Assembly (NCBI RefSeq): GCF_900100965.1
Contig: NZ_FMUJ01000001.1
Span: 1,102,272-1,166,271, forward strand
DNA from: Variovorax sp. EL159
GTDB lineage: Bacteria; Pseudomonadota; Gammaproteobacteria; Burkholderiales; Burkholderiaceae_C
DNA length: 64,000 bases
Direction: 5' to 3'
Shown here one piece after another: positions 9,018 to 19,290 of this stretch. A model generated the notes under the pieces. That model was not told the origin of the DNA. It made no database searches and saw only the letters and a list, made by a program, of their open reading frames with translations. Numbering within the stretch: the stretch's first letter is position 1; each line of letters begins with the position of its first letter. The position numbers and the translations under genes were made by a program.

Positions 9018-10325
9018 CTACCGCGTCCGCTGCTTGGCCACGAACTCCGGCGTCACCGTCCCTTGCTTGTTGCCGAACTGCGCAATCACGTAGTTGGCAA
9101 GCGCAGCCACTTCGGTGTCTGTGTAGGCCTTGCCGAAGGCGGGCATGTAGACCTCGTTGTCGTGCACGCGCATCCGCACACCCTGCAGGATCATCTGCGT
9201 GACGTTGGAGCCGTCCGGGTCGTTCACGCCGCGCGTTCCGAGCAGCGATGCATAGTTGCTCTGCTGGCCTTGCCCGTTCCACTGATGGCAGCTCGCGCAC
9301 GCCGCGGCAAAGAGCCTCAGTCCCTGCTCATGGCCCTCGGCCGTGTTGACCGCGGGTGCCGCCGCGCTTGCGGCCACGGCCCAGGGCGCCTTGGCGTCGA
9401 TCTCGATCGGTTGCTTTCCGGGCTTCGCCGGCACCGTGCGCAGGTAGCTCACGAGTGCTGATGCGTCCTCCGGCTTCAGGTACTGCAGGCTGTGCTCGAC
9501 CGCCTCGCCCATCGGGCCCGAGGCCGTGCCGCGGCCATCGGCGTGGCCGGTCGTGAGGTAGGCGGCAATTTCGGCATCGCTCCAGGCGCCGATGCCGTTC
9601 TTTGCATCCGAGGTGATGTTGTAGGCGCGCCAGCCCTGGATCGATTCGCCCGCGAGGTTGTTGCCGGTTTCCATCGCGAAGGCCATGTTGCGCGGCGTGT
9701 GGCATTCGGCGCAGTGGCCGAGCGCAGTGGCGAGGTACTTGCCCTGGTTCCACGCCGGCGGCTTCGACGGGTCGGCCTCGAAGCGGCTGCTCTTGAAGAA
9801 GGCCGCGTTCCAGAAGCCCATGGCCCAGCGCTGGTTGAACGGAAAGCCCAGCTCGGCCTCCTTGTTCGGCTGGTTCACCTTGGGCAGGCTGAAGATGTAG
9901 GCCTTGATGGCCAGCACGTCGTTGCGGCTCAGTGCCGTGTACGAGGTGTACGGAAACGCCGGGTAGAGGCGCTTGCCGTCGGCGCGCACGCCGTCGTGCA
10001 GCGCGCGCACGAACTGGTCGTCGCTCCATTTGCCGATGCCGGTCTCGGGGTCCGCCGTGATGTTCGACGAGTAGATCGTGCCGAACGGCAGCACGAAGGG
10101 CAGGCCACCTGCAAAGGGTTGGCCCTTGCCGCCGGGCACCGTGTGGCAGGCGATGCAGTCGGCGGCCTTGGTGAGGTATTCGCCGCGCACGAGCTGCGCC
10201 GCATCGGGCGCGGCACCGGCCAGCGCGGGCGCTTCGCCTTCGGATTTGTCGGTGCGGTTCAGAAAGAAATACAGCGCCGCACCCACGACGAACAGCACCA
10301 CCAGCACCTTGAAGAGTCGCTTCAT
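9018..10325 (-). CDS. Triheme c-type cytochrome, electron acceptor of a molybdenum hydroxylase
   Basis: A 435-aa membrane-anchored protein: an N-terminal hydrophobic segment (residues 5-22) then three mono-heme cytochrome c domains with CIACH (57-61), CAECH (205-209) and CASCH (343-347). This arrangement is that of AdhB-like cytochrome subunits, which pass electrons from periplasmic dehydrogenases to the respiratory chain. The gene follows the molybdopterin subunit with an ATGA overlap at 10322-10325, and AAAGGAG sits 6 bases before the ATG. It is the third gene of the operon 13071-9018. The signal segment implies periplasmic exposure. Confidence 0.92.
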   Translation of the reverse strand: MKRLFKVLVVLFVVGAALYFFLNRTDKSEGEAPALAGAAPDAAQLVRGEYLTKAADCIACHTVPGGKGQPFAGGLPFVLPFGTIYSSNITADPETGIGKWSDDQFVRALHDGVRADGKRLYPAFPYTSYTALSRNDVLAIKAYIFSLPKVNQPNKEAELGFPFNQRWAMGFWNAAFFKSSRFEADPSKPPAWNQGKYLATALGHCAECHTPRNMAFAMETGNNLAGESIQGWRAYNITSDAKNGIGAWSDAEIAAYLTTGHADGRGTASGPMGEAVEHSLQYLKPEDASALVSYLRTVPAKPGKQPIEIDAKAPWAVAASAAAPAVNTAEGHEQGLRLFAAACASCHQWNGQGQQSNYASLLGTRGVNDPDGSNVTQMILQGVRMRVHDNEVYMPAFGKAYTDTEVAALANYVIAQFGNKQGTVTPEFVAKQRTR

Positions 10326-12571
10326 GCTGCGCTCCTTTCGCCGGGCGTTGCATGCGCGGCATCGGCGATCTTTTTCTTCAGCGCCTCCTTGTCTTGCGCA
10401 AGCAGCGCGCGGTTCACCGGCAAGGCGCGCAGCCGCACGCCGGTGGCGGCGAAGATGGCGTTCGCGAGCGCCGGCGCGGCGATGGCGGTGCCGACTTCAC
10501 CGAGGCCGCCAGGGGCCTCGCCGCTCTTGATGGTGTGGACCTCGACCGATGGCGCCTCGTTGATGCGCAGCATCCGGTAGTCATGAAAGTTGCTCTGCTC
10601 GATGGCGCCGTCACGCAGGGTGATCTCGCTGAAGAGCGCAGCGCTCAGGCCGAACAGCAGGCCGCCCTGGAGCTGCGCCTCGATGGAGCTTGCGTTCACG
10701 GCGATGCCGCAGTCGAGCGTGACCACCGCGCGCCGCATGCGCACCTCGCCCTGCGGCGAGACCTCGACTTCGATCATGGCGCACACGCGGCTGCCGAAGG
10801 GGTCGCCCACGGCCACGCCGCGCCCCACGCGCGCCGGCAATGTGCCTTTGCCCCAGCCCATCTTTTCGGCGGCCAGGTCGAGCACGGCCAGCGTGCGCGG
10901 GTTCTTCTTGAGCAGAGCCCGCCGGTAGTCCACGGGGTCTTTCTTCGCGCGCTGCGCCAGTTCGTCGATGAAGCTTTCCATGACAAACAGGTTGTGCGTC
11001 GGACCCACGCCGCGCCACCAGCCGACGTTCAGGCCCGGCGGCATGTCGTGGCGCACCCATTCGACCTTGAGGTTCGGCAGGTCGTAGCAGGGCTCGGCCA
11101 CGCATTCGATCAGGTCGCCATCCATGCCGTCCTTGCCCATGAAGACAGGGGCCCAGCGGCCCAGCACGGTGCCGCCCGAGATGCGGTCGCCGAACCAGAG
11201 GATCTGCCCGTCGCCGTCGACCACGGCCGAGATGTCGTCGTGGTACATGGGGCGCACGATGTCGTGGCGGATGTCTTCCTCGCGCGTCCACACCACCTTG
11301 AGCGGGTAGGGCACCTGCTTGGCGAAGGCCACGGCCTGTTCGACCGAATCGGTCTCCAGCCGCCGGCCGAAGCCGCCGCCCAGGTACTGGTTGTGCAGCA
11401 CGACCTTGTCGGCGGCAAGGCCGGTGATCTTGGCCGCCACGTCGACGCAGCGCGCCGGTACCTGCGTGCCGACCCATATCTCGCACTGGTCGGGCCGCAC
11501 GTGCACCGTGGTGTTGAGCGGCTCCATCGTCGCGTGGGCCAGCATCGGCAGGTCGTAGGTGGCCTGCACCAGCGTGCCCTCGGGCCGCTTGCCGGTTTCC
11601 TTGCCGATGATGGCCTTGTCTTTTGCCAGCGCATTGGTCAGTGCCGAACGCAACTGCTGCGTGGTCAGCGTGGCGTTCTGCCCCGGCGTCCACTGGATCG
11701 TCAATGCATCGAGGCCGCGCTTGGCGGCCCAGAAATGCTCGCCCACCACCGCGACCGCGTCCTTGATGCGGATCACGTCGACCACGCCGGGAATCGCCCG
11801 TGCCGCCTTGTCGTCCACCGAGGCCAGCACGCCGCCGAGCGTGGGGCAGGCCCTGACCGTCGCCACCCTCATGCCCGGCAGGCGCACGTCGATGCCGAAT
11901 TGCGTGGTGCCATCGACCTTGCCGGCCGAATCGACGCGCCGCAGCGGCTGGCCGATCAGCTTGAAATCTTTCGGCTCCTTCAACGCCACCTTGGCCGGCA
12001 TCGGCAGCTTGGCTGCCGCGCTGGCGAGCGCGCCGAAGCCCAACTGCCGGTTGGATGCGGCATGGCTCACCACGCCGCGCGCCACTGTGCAGCTCTCGGG
12101 CTCGACCTTCCATTGCGCGGCCGCAGCGCTGACCAACAGCGTGCGTGCCACCGCACCCGCCTCGCGCAGCACGCCGTAGGTGCCGCGCGTGCTGGTCGAG
12201 CCACCGGTGATCTGGCCACCCAGCAACGGCATGCCGTAGAGCGCTTCGTTCGGCGGCGAGTGTTCCACCCGCACCTGGTCGAGTTCGACGCCCAGTTCCT
12301 CGGCCAGCAGCATCGCCGAACCGGTGTAGATCGCCTGGCCCATCTCGACCATCGGCATCACGAGGCGCACGCTGCCGTCGGCGTCGATGCGAACGAAAGC
12401 ATTCGGTGCAAAGGCGGGGTTGCCATCCGCGAGCGCGGCGGCCGCGTCGCCCGGCTGCTGCCGGGGGCTGATGGCGGCGAAGGCCTTGCTGGCGCCGACC
12501 CAGGTAAAGGCCAGTGCCAGGCCTCCGGCCTGCAGTGCGGCGCGCCGGCTGATGCCTGCGGCCGGCTTCAC
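10322..12571 (-). CDS. Molybdopterin-binding subunit of a xanthine-dehydrogenase-family oxidoreductase (isoquinoline 1-oxidoreductase beta-like)
   Basis: A 749-aa large subunit that would carry the molybdenum cofactor. The N-terminus [15 protein letters not shown] is a twin-arginine-type signal, implying folded export, which is typical of the IorB/aldehyde-oxidase group rather than cytosolic xanthine dehydrogenase. Family-like blocks include GGGFGRR around the middle, [22 protein letters not shown] and GGLGEVGTA near the C-terminus, the last containing the catalytic Glu expected for this family. I chose the GTG start at 12571 because CAGGAG lies just upstream and GTGA overlaps the stop of the preceding 2Fe-2S gene. 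The true substrate (N-heterocycle or aldehyde) is not determinable. Confidence 0.9.
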   Translation of the reverse strand: MKPAAGISRRAALQAGGLALAFTWVGASKAFAAISPRQQPGDAAAALADGNPAFAPNAFVRIDADGSVRLVMPMVEMGQAIYTGSAMLLAEELGVELDQVRVEHSPPNEALYGMPLLGGQITGGSTSTRGTYGVLREAGAVARTLLVSAAAAQWKVEPESCTVARGVVSHAASNRQLGFGALASAAAKLPMPAKVALKEPKDFKLIGQPLRRVDSAGKVDGTTQFGIDVRLPGMRVATVRACPTLGGVLASVDDKAARAIPGVVDVIRIKDAVAVVGEHFWAAKRGLDALTIQWTPGQNATLTTQQLRSALTNALAKDKAIIGKETGKRPEGTLVQATYDLPMLAHATMEPLNTTVHVRPDQCEIWVGTQVPARCVDVAAKITGLAADKVVLHNQYLGGGFGRRLETDSVEQAVAFAKQVPYPLKVVWTREEDIRHDIVRPMYHDDISAVVDGDGQILWFGDRISGGTVLGRWAPVFMGKDGMDGDLIECVAEPCYDLPNLKVEWVRHDMPPGLNVGWWRGVGPTHNLFVMESFIDELAQRAKKDPVDYRRALLKKNPRTLAVLDLAAEKMGWGKGTLPARVGRGVAVGDPFGSRVCAMIEVEVSPQGEVRMRRAVVTLDCGIAVNASSIEAQLQGGLLFGLSAALFSEITLRDGAIEQSNFHDYRMLRINEAPSVEVHTIKSGEAPGGLGEVGTAIAAPALANAIFAATGVRLRALPVNRALLAQDKEALKKKIADAAHATPGERSAA

Positions 12572-13071
12572 GATGCGCTCCTGGCCGGCATTGCGACCAC
12601 CGACTGCAGCACTTCGGCCTTGCCGGTTGCCGCCTGCTTGATGGCGGCGCGGATGCGCGAGTAGGTACAGCATCGACAGACGTTGCCCGACATGGCCAGG
12701 TCGATGTCGGCGTCGCTCGGGTTGGGTGTGCGCTGGATCAGCGCGGCGGCGGACATGATCTGCCCGGACTGGCAGTAGCCGCACTGCACCACGTCGACGT
12801 CGAGCCAGGCTTTCTGGATGCTCTTGCCTGCGGGCGTCTGCGAGATGGCTTCGATGGTGGTGACAGCCTTTTTACCTATGGCGCCGACCGGCAGCACGCA
12901 CGAGCGCACGGGCTGGCCGTCGAGGTGCACGGTGCAGGCGCCGCATTGCGCGATGCCGCAACCGAACTTGGTGCCGGTCAGACCGACGATGTCGCGCAGT
13001 GCCCAGAGCAGGGGCATGTCCTCTGGCGCGTTGACGGCAACGGACTTGCCGTTGATGTTGAGATCGATCAT
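12568..13071 (-). CDS. (2Fe-2S)-binding subunit of the molybdenum hydroxylase (isoquinoline 1-oxidoreductase alpha-like)
   Basis: A 167-aa two-cluster iron-sulfur subunit. The plant-ferredoxin-type cluster uses CGIAQCGAC and a later Cys (residues 38, 43, 46, 58); the second cluster uses CGYC and CRCC (97, 100, 132, 134). It relays electrons from the molybdenum site to the cytochrome encoded two genes downstream. ATG 13071 has AGGA nearby; a longer ORF start at 13164 lacks family similarity. It is the first gene of a three-gene operon with short stop/start overlaps, facing away from no other promoter-sharing gene. Confidence 0.92.
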   Translation of the reverse strand: MIDLNINGKSVAVNAPEDMPLLWALRDIVGLTGTKFGCGIAQCGACTVHLDGQPVRSCVLPVGAIGKKAVTTIEAISQTPAGKSIQKAWLDVDVVQCGYCQSGQIMSAAALIQRTPNPSDADIDLAMSGNVCRCCTYSRIRAAIKQAATGKAEVLQSVVAMPARSAS

Positions 13072-13209
13072 GGATCCTGCCTTTTTTTGAGGTTCATCGT
13101 GGGCGCCGACGAACCATAACGCTACTTTGCAAAACGCGCTTGGCAAGCGTGGGCTGCGTGCCACGCGCAGCGGCAGCAGCTTCTCTTTGGTGGCGGCAAC
13201 AACCCCGGC

Positions 13210-14040
13210 TCAGGCGGCGCACGCGGCCACGTACTGCAGCGGCGTCATGCCGAAGGTTCGCTTGAAGTGCTTGTTGAGCGCGCTCTGGTCATAGAAGCCC
13301 GATGCGAGCGCCGCATCGACCACCGATTGCCCCGCACGCAGCCGCTGCAAGGCCGCCCGCAGCCGCAGCTGGGTCAGGCAGGTGTGCGGCGTCAGGCCGA
13401 TCGATCGCTTGAACGCGCCGATCAGCTGGAAGGGCGTGAGGTTGGCGACCGCGCCCATCTGCTCCAGCGTCAGGCGTTCCGCATGGCAGTCGCGCATCAG
13501 TTCGAGCACGGGTGCCAGCAGGGCCGCATCCGACGGCACGCGGGGAACGCGCTGCGCCGCCTGCCCGTGCCGCTGGAACAGGTCGCCGAAGCTGCGCACC
13601 AGCAGTTCGTGATGGAGCAGCGGGTCTTGCTCGCCGTCGAGGGCGTGGTGCAGTTCCAGGAAGCGCGCGATCAGGTCGGGGTCGCGAAAGACGTTCGTGC
13701 TGAAGTACCGGGGCAGGTCGATGCCCAGCGACGCCAGCACATTGCGCATGCCCGTCTCGCCGAGGTAGAAGGCGCGATAGCGCCAGCGCTCGCTGCCGCC
13801 CATGTGGCCCGAGTGCGGTTCGGCGGGGTTGAAGACCAGCAGTGCCTGCCGGTGGGCGGTGTCGGTGCGGCCACGGCTCGTGAACTCCGAACCGCCGACT
13901 TCGGTGGCCGCGACCACGAAGGAGTCGTGCACATGCGGCGCGTAGCTGTGCGTCGTGAAGTCGGCGTGGAGCATCTCCATGCCCGGCACGCCGGGCGCGT
14001 GCCAGTAACGCGATTTGTTGCGAGGGTCGGGTCGGGCCAC
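13210..14040 (-). CDS. AraC-family transcriptional regulator
   Basis: A 276-aa regulator: an N-terminal cupin-like sensing domain with HVHDSFVVAATEVG, and a C-terminal double helix-turn-helix (residues about 175-272) ending in the family signature SGFYDQSALNKHFKRTFGMTPLQY. The start is GTG at 14040, preceded by AAAGGA at good spacing. The gene lies directly upstream of, and on the same strand as, the molybdenum hydroxylase operon (139 bases to the 2Fe-2S gene), making it the natural candidate activator for that operon. Confidence 0.92.
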   Translation of the reverse strand: MARPDPRNKSRYWHAPGVPGMEMLHADFTTHSYAPHVHDSFVVAATEVGGSEFTSRGRTDTAHRQALLVFNPAEPHSGHMGGSERWRYRAFYLGETGMRNVLASLGIDLPRYFSTNVFRDPDLIARFLELHHALDGEQDPLLHHELLVRSFGDLFQRHGQAAQRVPRVPSDAALLAPVLELMRDCHAERLTLEQMGAVANLTPFQLIGAFKRSIGLTPHTCLTQLRLRAALQRLRAGQSVVDAALASGFYDQSALNKHFKRTFGMTPLQYVAACAA

Positions 14041-14097
14041 GGAACGTCCTTTCGACGTTCGGCATGGTAGCGCTTCGGCCGCCGCGAAGGGCTTCTG

Positions 14098-14454
14098 CTA
14101 GCGCACTCTCTCGCCGTCGCGCACCGATTCGACCGCTCCGTTGTAGAAGCGCACGATGCCCAGGAAGTTGCCCTGCCCGCGGTGGTAGACCCAGTCTTCC
14201 ATCGGCACGCATTGCTGTGTGACCACCTGCTGGGCCGGCGCGCCGGGGTAGTTCGAAGGCAGCCAGATCACCTGCGGCCGCGGCACGCAGACGAACTCCT
14301 TGGACAGCGGCTCGCCGCACCGCTGCACGACCGAGAACTTGGAATCACCAACGCTGGAGAGCGCGCCGCCGCAGCTCAGCGACTGGGCAGATGCATGGCC
14401 GGCGTGCATGCCGGCGGCGAACAGGAAGAGGGCGCTCGCGGCGAGGGTTCGCAT
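14098..14454 (-). CDS. Exported DUF2845-like small protein
   Basis: A 118-aa protein with a cleavable signal peptide (MRTLAASALFLFAAGMHAGH, cleavage after ASA about residue 23). The mature part starts with CGGALSSVGDSKFSVVQRCG, which matches the Cys-Gly/GD/CG pattern of DUF2845 proteins, with further cysteines in FVCVP and QQCVP that probably form disulfides in the periplasm. The function of the family is unknown. ATG 14454 was chosen over an upstream ORF start because it opens the signal peptide. The divergent esterase gene starts about 200 bases away. Confidence 0.8.
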   Translation of the reverse strand: MRTLAASALFLFAAGMHAGHASAQSLSCGGALSSVGDSKFSVVQRCGEPLSKEFVCVPRPQVIWLPSNYPGAPAQQVVTQQCVPMEDWVYHRGQGNFLGIVRFYNGAVESVRDGERVR

Positions 14455-14657
14455 GGGTTCCTTGGAGGCGTCTTGACCAGCGTGTGACTGTAGCGGCGCA
14501 CAAGAGTTCATGTTCCTTTGTGGCCGTGAAGTCAATCGGAGAATTCTTCCCGGGCCCCTTCGATGACACCGACACCACCGGCGCCTTGCGCTCCGCAGAA
14601 TCGGGCGATGACCCTGGCCGTCAGAGCCGGCCGCATCCACCCCGAGGAGACAACAAC

Positions 14658-16415
14658 ATGAACCATCGGTACCTGCTACGCCTCATCCGCTTCATTCGCC
14701 TCGTGGCCTGTTGGGCCATCGGCGCGCTCGCGGTCCTTTCGATTCCCGCGCTGGCTGCCTACAACCAGAGCCTTACGCGCACGCTCGACGCGGGCCAGAT
14801 CTACGGCAAGGCCGCGAGCAACAACACACAGGCCTTCCTGGGCATTCCGTTCGCGCAGCCACCGGTCGGCAACCTGCGGTGGCGCGCGCCGCAGCCACCG
14901 GTGCCATGGAGCGGTTCGCGCGCCGCCACAACCTTCGCCGGCATGTGCGCGCAGGTCGGCAACCCCTTCGGCGAGCCCGACCCCGCCACCTTCGGCCAGC
15001 CCGTGGGCAGCGAAGACTGCCTTTACCTGAACGTGTGGCGCCCCAATTCCAGTGCCGACAACCTGCCGGTGTTCTTCTGGATCCACGGCGGCAGCAACAC
15101 CAAGGGCACGGCCCGCGACCCGACCTACGACGGCGCCTACCTCGCACAGAAGGCCAACATGGTGGTCGTGACGGTGCAGTACCGCATGGGCATGCTGGGC
15201 TGGCTCAACCACCCCGCGCTGAAGACCGGCAACGCGCTCGACGACTCGGGCAACTTCACCACGCTCGACCTCGTGCGCGCGCTCGACTGGGTCAAGGCCA
15301 ACGCCCGTGCCTTCGGCGGCAATCCGGGGCAGGTGACGGTGGCGGGCCAGTCGGCCGGCTGCATCAACACCTGGGGCCTGCTGCAGTCGCCATTGGCCGA
15401 GGGCAAGTTCCAGCGCGCGGTGTGCATGTCGGGCATTCCCAATGCGTACCCGCCGGTGGTGGGCACGCTGGCGGCCGAGTCGCTGATCGACAACCTGCTG
15501 GTCGACACCGGCCGCGCATCGACCATCGCACAGGCCACGGCGCAGCGCGCGACCATGAGCCAGGCCGACATCGCCGCGCTGCTGCGCAATGCCAGTGCCG
15601 CGCAGATCATGAAGTTCACGCCCAGCCCCGTGGTGCCCGGCCACTTCACCGACGGCACGGTGATCCGCGCCAGCGGCCTGCCGGGTTTGCTGCTGGGCGA
15701 CTACAACAAGATGCCGATCATGATCGGCTCGACGCACGACGAGGGCTCGTACTTCGCCTTCCTGTTCGGCATGGGCCAGCCCACGCAGCAGGAGTTCTGG
15801 AACCTGACCAACTACGCGCCGCCCGGCAGCGTGACCTTCAACCAGCTCATCAAGCCCGAGTTCCGCCCGATCTACACGCAGACGCACGAGGCGCTGACCT
15901 ATGCGCTGGACAACGTGATCGACAACGTCATCCGCGTGCTGCGTCTGCAGAACGGCGACATCTACCGCTACAACTACAACTGGGACGACACACCCCAGCC
16001 CTGGAAGGACACCTTCGGCGCCTTCCACGCGATCGACGTGGCCGCGCTGTTCGGCAACTTCGTGACCGACCAGCCGAACTTCATGCACTTTGCCTGGAGC
16101 CCCGAAAACGCCAGCAGCCGCAAGGCGCTGTCGGACAAGTTCATCGACTACACCGCCAGCTTTGCGCGCTACGGCGCACCCACGCGGCTGTTCGACGGCA
16201 AGACACCGTGGACCGGCTGGACCAACTTCATCTGCCTGCTGTGCAACAAGCGGATGATCTTCGACAACCAGTCGTACATGTCGCCCGACGACTACCTGTT
16301 CTTCTGGCCGCGCTACACCTTGCTGTCGCCGCAGCAGCGCGACTTTCTGCAGCAGCAGATCGACTTCAGCAACCTGCCGGATTCGGTCGACCCGTTGCGC
16401 AGCGGTCCGCGCTGA
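14658..16415 (+). CDS. Exported type B carboxylesterase
   Basis: A 585-aa alpha/beta hydrolase of the carboxylesterase type B family. A signal peptide covers residues 1-34. Key elements are HGGS at 143-146 (oxyanion hole), EDCLYLNV at 119-126 (family signature), the nucleophile elbow GQSAG with Ser232, and FHAIDVAALFGN, which holds the predicted catalytic His. It would hydrolyse ester substrates outside the cytoplasm. GAGGAGA lies 8 bases before ATG 14658. No partner gene is evident: the kinase/regulator pair downstream is on the opposite strand and converges with it. Confidence 0.93.
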   Translation: MNHRYLLRLIRFIRLVACWAIGALAVLSIPALAAYNQSLTRTLDAGQIYGKAASNNTQAFLGIPFAQPPVGNLRWRAPQPPVPWSGSRAATTFAGMCAQVGNPFGEPDPATFGQPVGSEDCLYLNVWRPNSSADNLPVFFWIHGGSNTKGTARDPTYDGAYLAQKANMVVVTVQYRMGMLGWLNHPALKTGNALDDSGNFTTLDLVRALDWVKANARAFGGNPGQVTVAGQSAGCINTWGLLQSPLAEGKFQRAVCMSGIPNAYPPVVGTLAAESLIDNLLVDTGRASTIAQATAQRATMSQADIAALLRNASAAQIMKFTPSPVVPGHFTDGTVIRASGLPGLLLGDYNKMPIMIGSTHDEGSYFAFLFGMGQPTQQEFWNLTNYAPPGSVTFNQLIKPEFRPIYTQTHEALTYALDNVIDNVIRVLRLQNGDIYRYNYNWDDTPQPWKDTFGAFHAIDVAALFGNFVTDQPNFMHFAWSPENASSRKALSDKFIDYTASFARYGAPTRLFDGKTPWTGWTNFICLLCNKRMIFDNQSYMSPDDYLFFWPRYTLLSPQQRDFLQQQIDFSNLPDSVDPLRSGPR

Positions 16416-16441
16416 GGCTGAAGCGCTGCCGCGCCGTTGCG

Positions 16442-17074
16442 CTACTGGATGATCCCGTGGCGCACGGCGTAGAGCACCAGCTCGGCCGTGCTCGCCACGC
16501 CGAGCTTTTCGAGGATGTTGGTGCGGTGCGTGCTCACGGTCTTCACGCTGATGAGCATCTCTTCGCCGATCACCGTGAGCGAGATGCCCTTGAGCATCAT
16601 CAGCATGATCTGGTGCTCGCGCACCGTCAGCCGCTGGTGCGCGGGGCGCTCGTCGCGGCCTTCGAGCTGGCCGCTCACCAGTGGTGCGGCGCGTGCGCTC
16701 AGGTACTGGCCGCCGGCCGCCACGCGGCGTATGGCGCGCACCAGCTCGGCCGGCTCCGCGTCCTTGGCGATGTAGCCGCGCGCACCGGCCTGGATGGCGA
16801 CCAGCGCGTACTGTTCCTCGGCGTACATCGACAGCATCAGCACCGGCAGCGTGGGTTGCGCCGCGCGGATCGAGGCCAGCACCTCGAGGCCGTTGCGGCC
16901 TTCCATGTTGATGTCGAGCAGCACCACGTCGAAGCGGCGCTGCCGCACCTGCGCCAGCGCTTCGGGGCCGTTGGCGGCCTCGCCGGTGGTGCGGATGTCG
17001 CTTTCGTCGAGCAGCAGGCGCTGCAGGCCCGAGCGGAAGATCGTGTGGTCGTCGACCATGAGGATGTCGATCAC
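16442..17074 (-). CDS. NarL/FixJ-type response regulator
   Basis: A 210-aa two-domain regulator: receiver domain with VDDH (acidic pair at 8-9), phospho-acceptor Asp54 in VLLDINMEG and the conserved Lys in IAKDAEP, then a LuxR-type HTH (about 145-205, LTVREHQIMLMMLKGIS and SVKTVSTHRTNILEKLGV). GTG 17074 is preferred over the ATG at 17059 because GAGGAGG sits upstream and the receiver strand begins there. It follows the histidine kinase gene by 14 bases and is almost certainly its cognate regulator. Confidence 0.93.
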   Translation of the reverse strand: MIDILMVDDHTIFRSGLQRLLLDESDIRTTGEAANGPEALAQVRQRRFDVVLLDINMEGRNGLEVLASIRAAQPTLPVLMLSMYAEEQYALVAIQAGARGYIAKDAEPAELVRAIRRVAAGGQYLSARAAPLVSGQLEGRDERPAHQRLTVREHQIMLMMLKGISLTVIGEEMLISVKTVSTHRTNILEKLGVASTAELVLYAVRHGIIQ

Positions 17075-17088
17075 CGTGGCGTTCCTCC

Positions 17089-18159
17089 TCAATGCAGCGG
17101 CGCGCGCAGGCTCAGGCGTGTGCCCTGGCCCGGTGCCGAGCGGATCTGCAGCTCGCCGCCGATCTCGCGTGCCCGCTCGCGCATGCTCAGCAGCCCGAGC
17201 GCGCTGCCGTCGGGCGCGGCGGGGTCGAAGCCGCAGCCGTCGTCGTGCAGCTCCAGCCGCAGTTGCAGGTCTTCCACGCGCAGCGTCACGCCGACGTTGC
17301 GTGCCTTCGAGTGGCGCGAAACATTGGTCAGCCCCTCCTGGAAGATGCGGTACACCGCCGTCGTGTGCCGGGGCAGGAGGCGCAGCGTCTTCGCGTCGGT
17401 GTCCAGCACATGCTGCACGCCCGAGCGGCGCGTGAACGCATGCAGCTCGTTGGCCAGCGCGACCGACAGGTCGAGGTGGTCGAGTGCGCTCGGCCGCAGT
17501 GCTTCGGAAATCTGCTTGACCGTGTCGATGGTCTGCTGCGTCAGCGCGATCAGGCCTTGCGTGAGCGACTGCAGCTCCGGGTTTTCGGCGCGACGCTGGA
17601 TGCGCGTGGCGTCCATCTTGATCGACGTGAGCATGCCGCCGAGCACATCGTGGATGTCGCGTGCCATCGCGAGGCGCTGCTCTTCGAGCTTGTTGGCGGT
17701 GTAGGCCGCCAGTGCCTGCAGCTGCTCGCGCGAGCGCTTGAGTTCTTCTTCGTTGTGCACCCGCTCGGTCACGTCGACGCCCACGCCCATCACCGCGGGG
17801 TGGCCCCGGTAGAGGATGCGCGAGCCATGCACTTCGATCAGGCGCACGTGCCCGTTGCGGTGCAGCCCGCGTGTGATGAAGTGCATGCTCGGCGGATCTC
17901 CCGACAGGCGCGCGCGGATGCGCGAGCGCACCACTTCCAGAAAGTCGGCTGGAACGACCTGCGCCAGCGACATGCCGATGGCCTCCTGCACCGTGTAGCC
18001 GATGATGCCCGCCCAGGTGGCGTTGCAATAAGCGAAGCAGTCGTCCTGGATCACGTAGATGCCCGCGACCATCTGCTCCACGATGGTGTGGAAGGGCATG
18101 TCCGGCAGGCTTTCGCGTTCGAGGTCGGTCACAAGGCGGGGGAGCGGTGGGCGGCCCAT
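17089..18159 (-). CDS. PAS-domain sensor histidine kinase of the NarX/DegS type
   Basis: A 356-aa soluble kinase with no membrane segment. Residues about 22-130 form a PAS domain (IVEQMVAGIYVIQDD, GVDVTERVHNEEEL), then a HisKA_3 dimerisation helix with the phospho-accepting His170 (ARDIHDVLGG), and an HATPase domain with N-box EGLTNVSRHSKA and G boxes DDGCGFD and GLLSMRERAREIGG. The PAS ligand is unknown; its Cys-containing pocket DDCFAYCNATW is only suggestive. It forms a two-gene operon with the downstream NarL-type regulator. ATG 18159 gives a normal family length; a longer ORF upstream lacks similarity. Confidence 0.92.
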   Translation of the reverse strand: MGRPPLPRLVTDLERESLPDMPFHTIVEQMVAGIYVIQDDCFAYCNATWAGIIGYTVQEAIGMSLAQVVPADFLEVVRSRIRARLSGDPPSMHFITRGLHRNGHVRLIEVHGSRILYRGHPAVMGVGVDVTERVHNEEELKRSREQLQALAAYTANKLEEQRLAMARDIHDVLGGMLTSIKMDATRIQRRAENPELQSLTQGLIALTQQTIDTVKQISEALRPSALDHLDLSVALANELHAFTRRSGVQHVLDTDAKTLRLLPRHTTAVYRIFQEGLTNVSRHSKARNVGVTLRVEDLQLRLELHDDGCGFDPAAPDGSALGLLSMRERAREIGGELQIRSAPGQGTRLSLRAPLH

Positions 18160-18330
18160 GATAGGGCGGCAACCACCTCGCGCCCCTGTCGCGCCCCTGT
18201 GCTGCGGGTTTGCGAGAAGCAGGATTCCCCGTAGCCCTTGTCGGAAAAATCCGATGGCCGGCGAGGGCTCGCCGACTGATGTCGGTGCTGTAGCGGCGGC
18301 ACGTGCAGTCACCGCCGCGCGGATGCGGCC

Positions 18331-19209
18331 TCAGGAATTGGGTCGGTAAAGTTTGACGAGAGCGAAGCCCAACACGACGGCGGCGCAAAGAAACGCCAGC
18401 ACCGCCAGCCAGACCGATTGGGTGAAAACGTAGGTGCCCAGCGCAGCGCCCGCCGCCACCACGGCGGCCAGCCATTCGAATGCGGATTCCAGCCAGCCGC
18501 CGCCCGACTTGCGTTTAGGCTGCGGAGTCGGCGCGCGGTCTTGCGCCTCGATCTGTTGCCCAGCGTGGGGTCGCGGCGGCTTCCTTTGCGGAAGCGAGAA
18601 GAGCGTGCTCAATTCCGGCGTGGGCCATGGCCCGGCCGCCGACGCGCCGATCCCCGCCAGCAGCCAGACCGGGTTCGCGCCGTGGCGTGAGAGGTCGGTT
18701 GCGAGGTCGGCAAGCGTGCGGGCTTCGTCCAGCTTCTCCAGCGCGGCAATGTCGGTGCGCAGCCACTGCTCGGCATCGGCCGCATCGGGCAGGCCGCTGG
18801 TGCGCAGCAGGATGTGACCGGCGAAGCCTTGCGCCAGCAGCGCTTCGAAGCTTTCGTAGATCGGCCGGTAGCGTTCGCCGACGGCCGCGACGATCTCTTC
18901 CCGACGGCTTGCCAGCCGCGCGAGGGCCGTGGGCTTGTCGACCACCAGGTACGGGTACGTCGCATCGGGGCCGAAGTCTTCGAGGCATTCCTCCCGTTCA
19001 ATCTCGGAGGCTTCATCGTCGATGTCGTGTTCGTCGATGAAGCGCGCGTGCCGGATGTCGGCCTCGCTGAAGAGCGCGCGCCAGAACAGCGGAAAGAAGG
19101 CATTGGCCTCCAGCTCGCCGCCATGGCCGAAGAAGTCGCGCCACTCGTTGCGGCTTCCCTCCGGCATGCGGGGCAGGGTCGAGCTGCTCAGGAAGACGGG
19201 ATGCGACAT
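18331..19209 (-). CDS. Hypothetical protein with two C-terminal membrane segments
   Basis: A 292-aa protein of no recognised family. Residues 1-200 are soluble and rich in Glu/Asp and Arg (e.g. FIDEHDIDDEASEIEREE), about 200-240 is a proline/lysine-rich linker (RKPPRPHAGQQIEAQD), and the C-terminus holds two hydrophobic helices (WLAAVVAAGAALGTYVF and VWLAVLAFLCAAVVLGFALV). This predicts a cytoplasmic domain tethered to the inner membrane by a hairpin. AAGGAA precedes ATG 19209. It is adjacent to the VOC gene on the same strand, 81 bases away. Function unknown. Confidence 0.8.
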   Translation of the reverse strand: MSHPVFLSSSTLPRMPEGSRNEWRDFFGHGGELEANAFFPLFWRALFSEADIRHARFIDEHDIDDEASEIEREECLEDFGPDATYPYLVVDKPTALARLASRREEIVAAVGERYRPIYESFEALLAQGFAGHILLRTSGLPDAADAEQWLRTDIAALEKLDEARTLADLATDLSRHGANPVWLLAGIGASAAGPWPTPELSTLFSLPQRKPPRPHAGQQIEAQDRAPTPQPKRKSGGGWLESAFEWLAAVVAAGAALGTYVFTQSVWLAVLAFLCAAVVLGFALVKLYRPNS

Positions 19210-19290
19210 GGCTCTGTTCCTTGCAGATCTGGAAAGAAGCGATCAGCGCGGCGCGCGCTGATACCTGTGTGCGTGTGTGCTTGTGCGGCC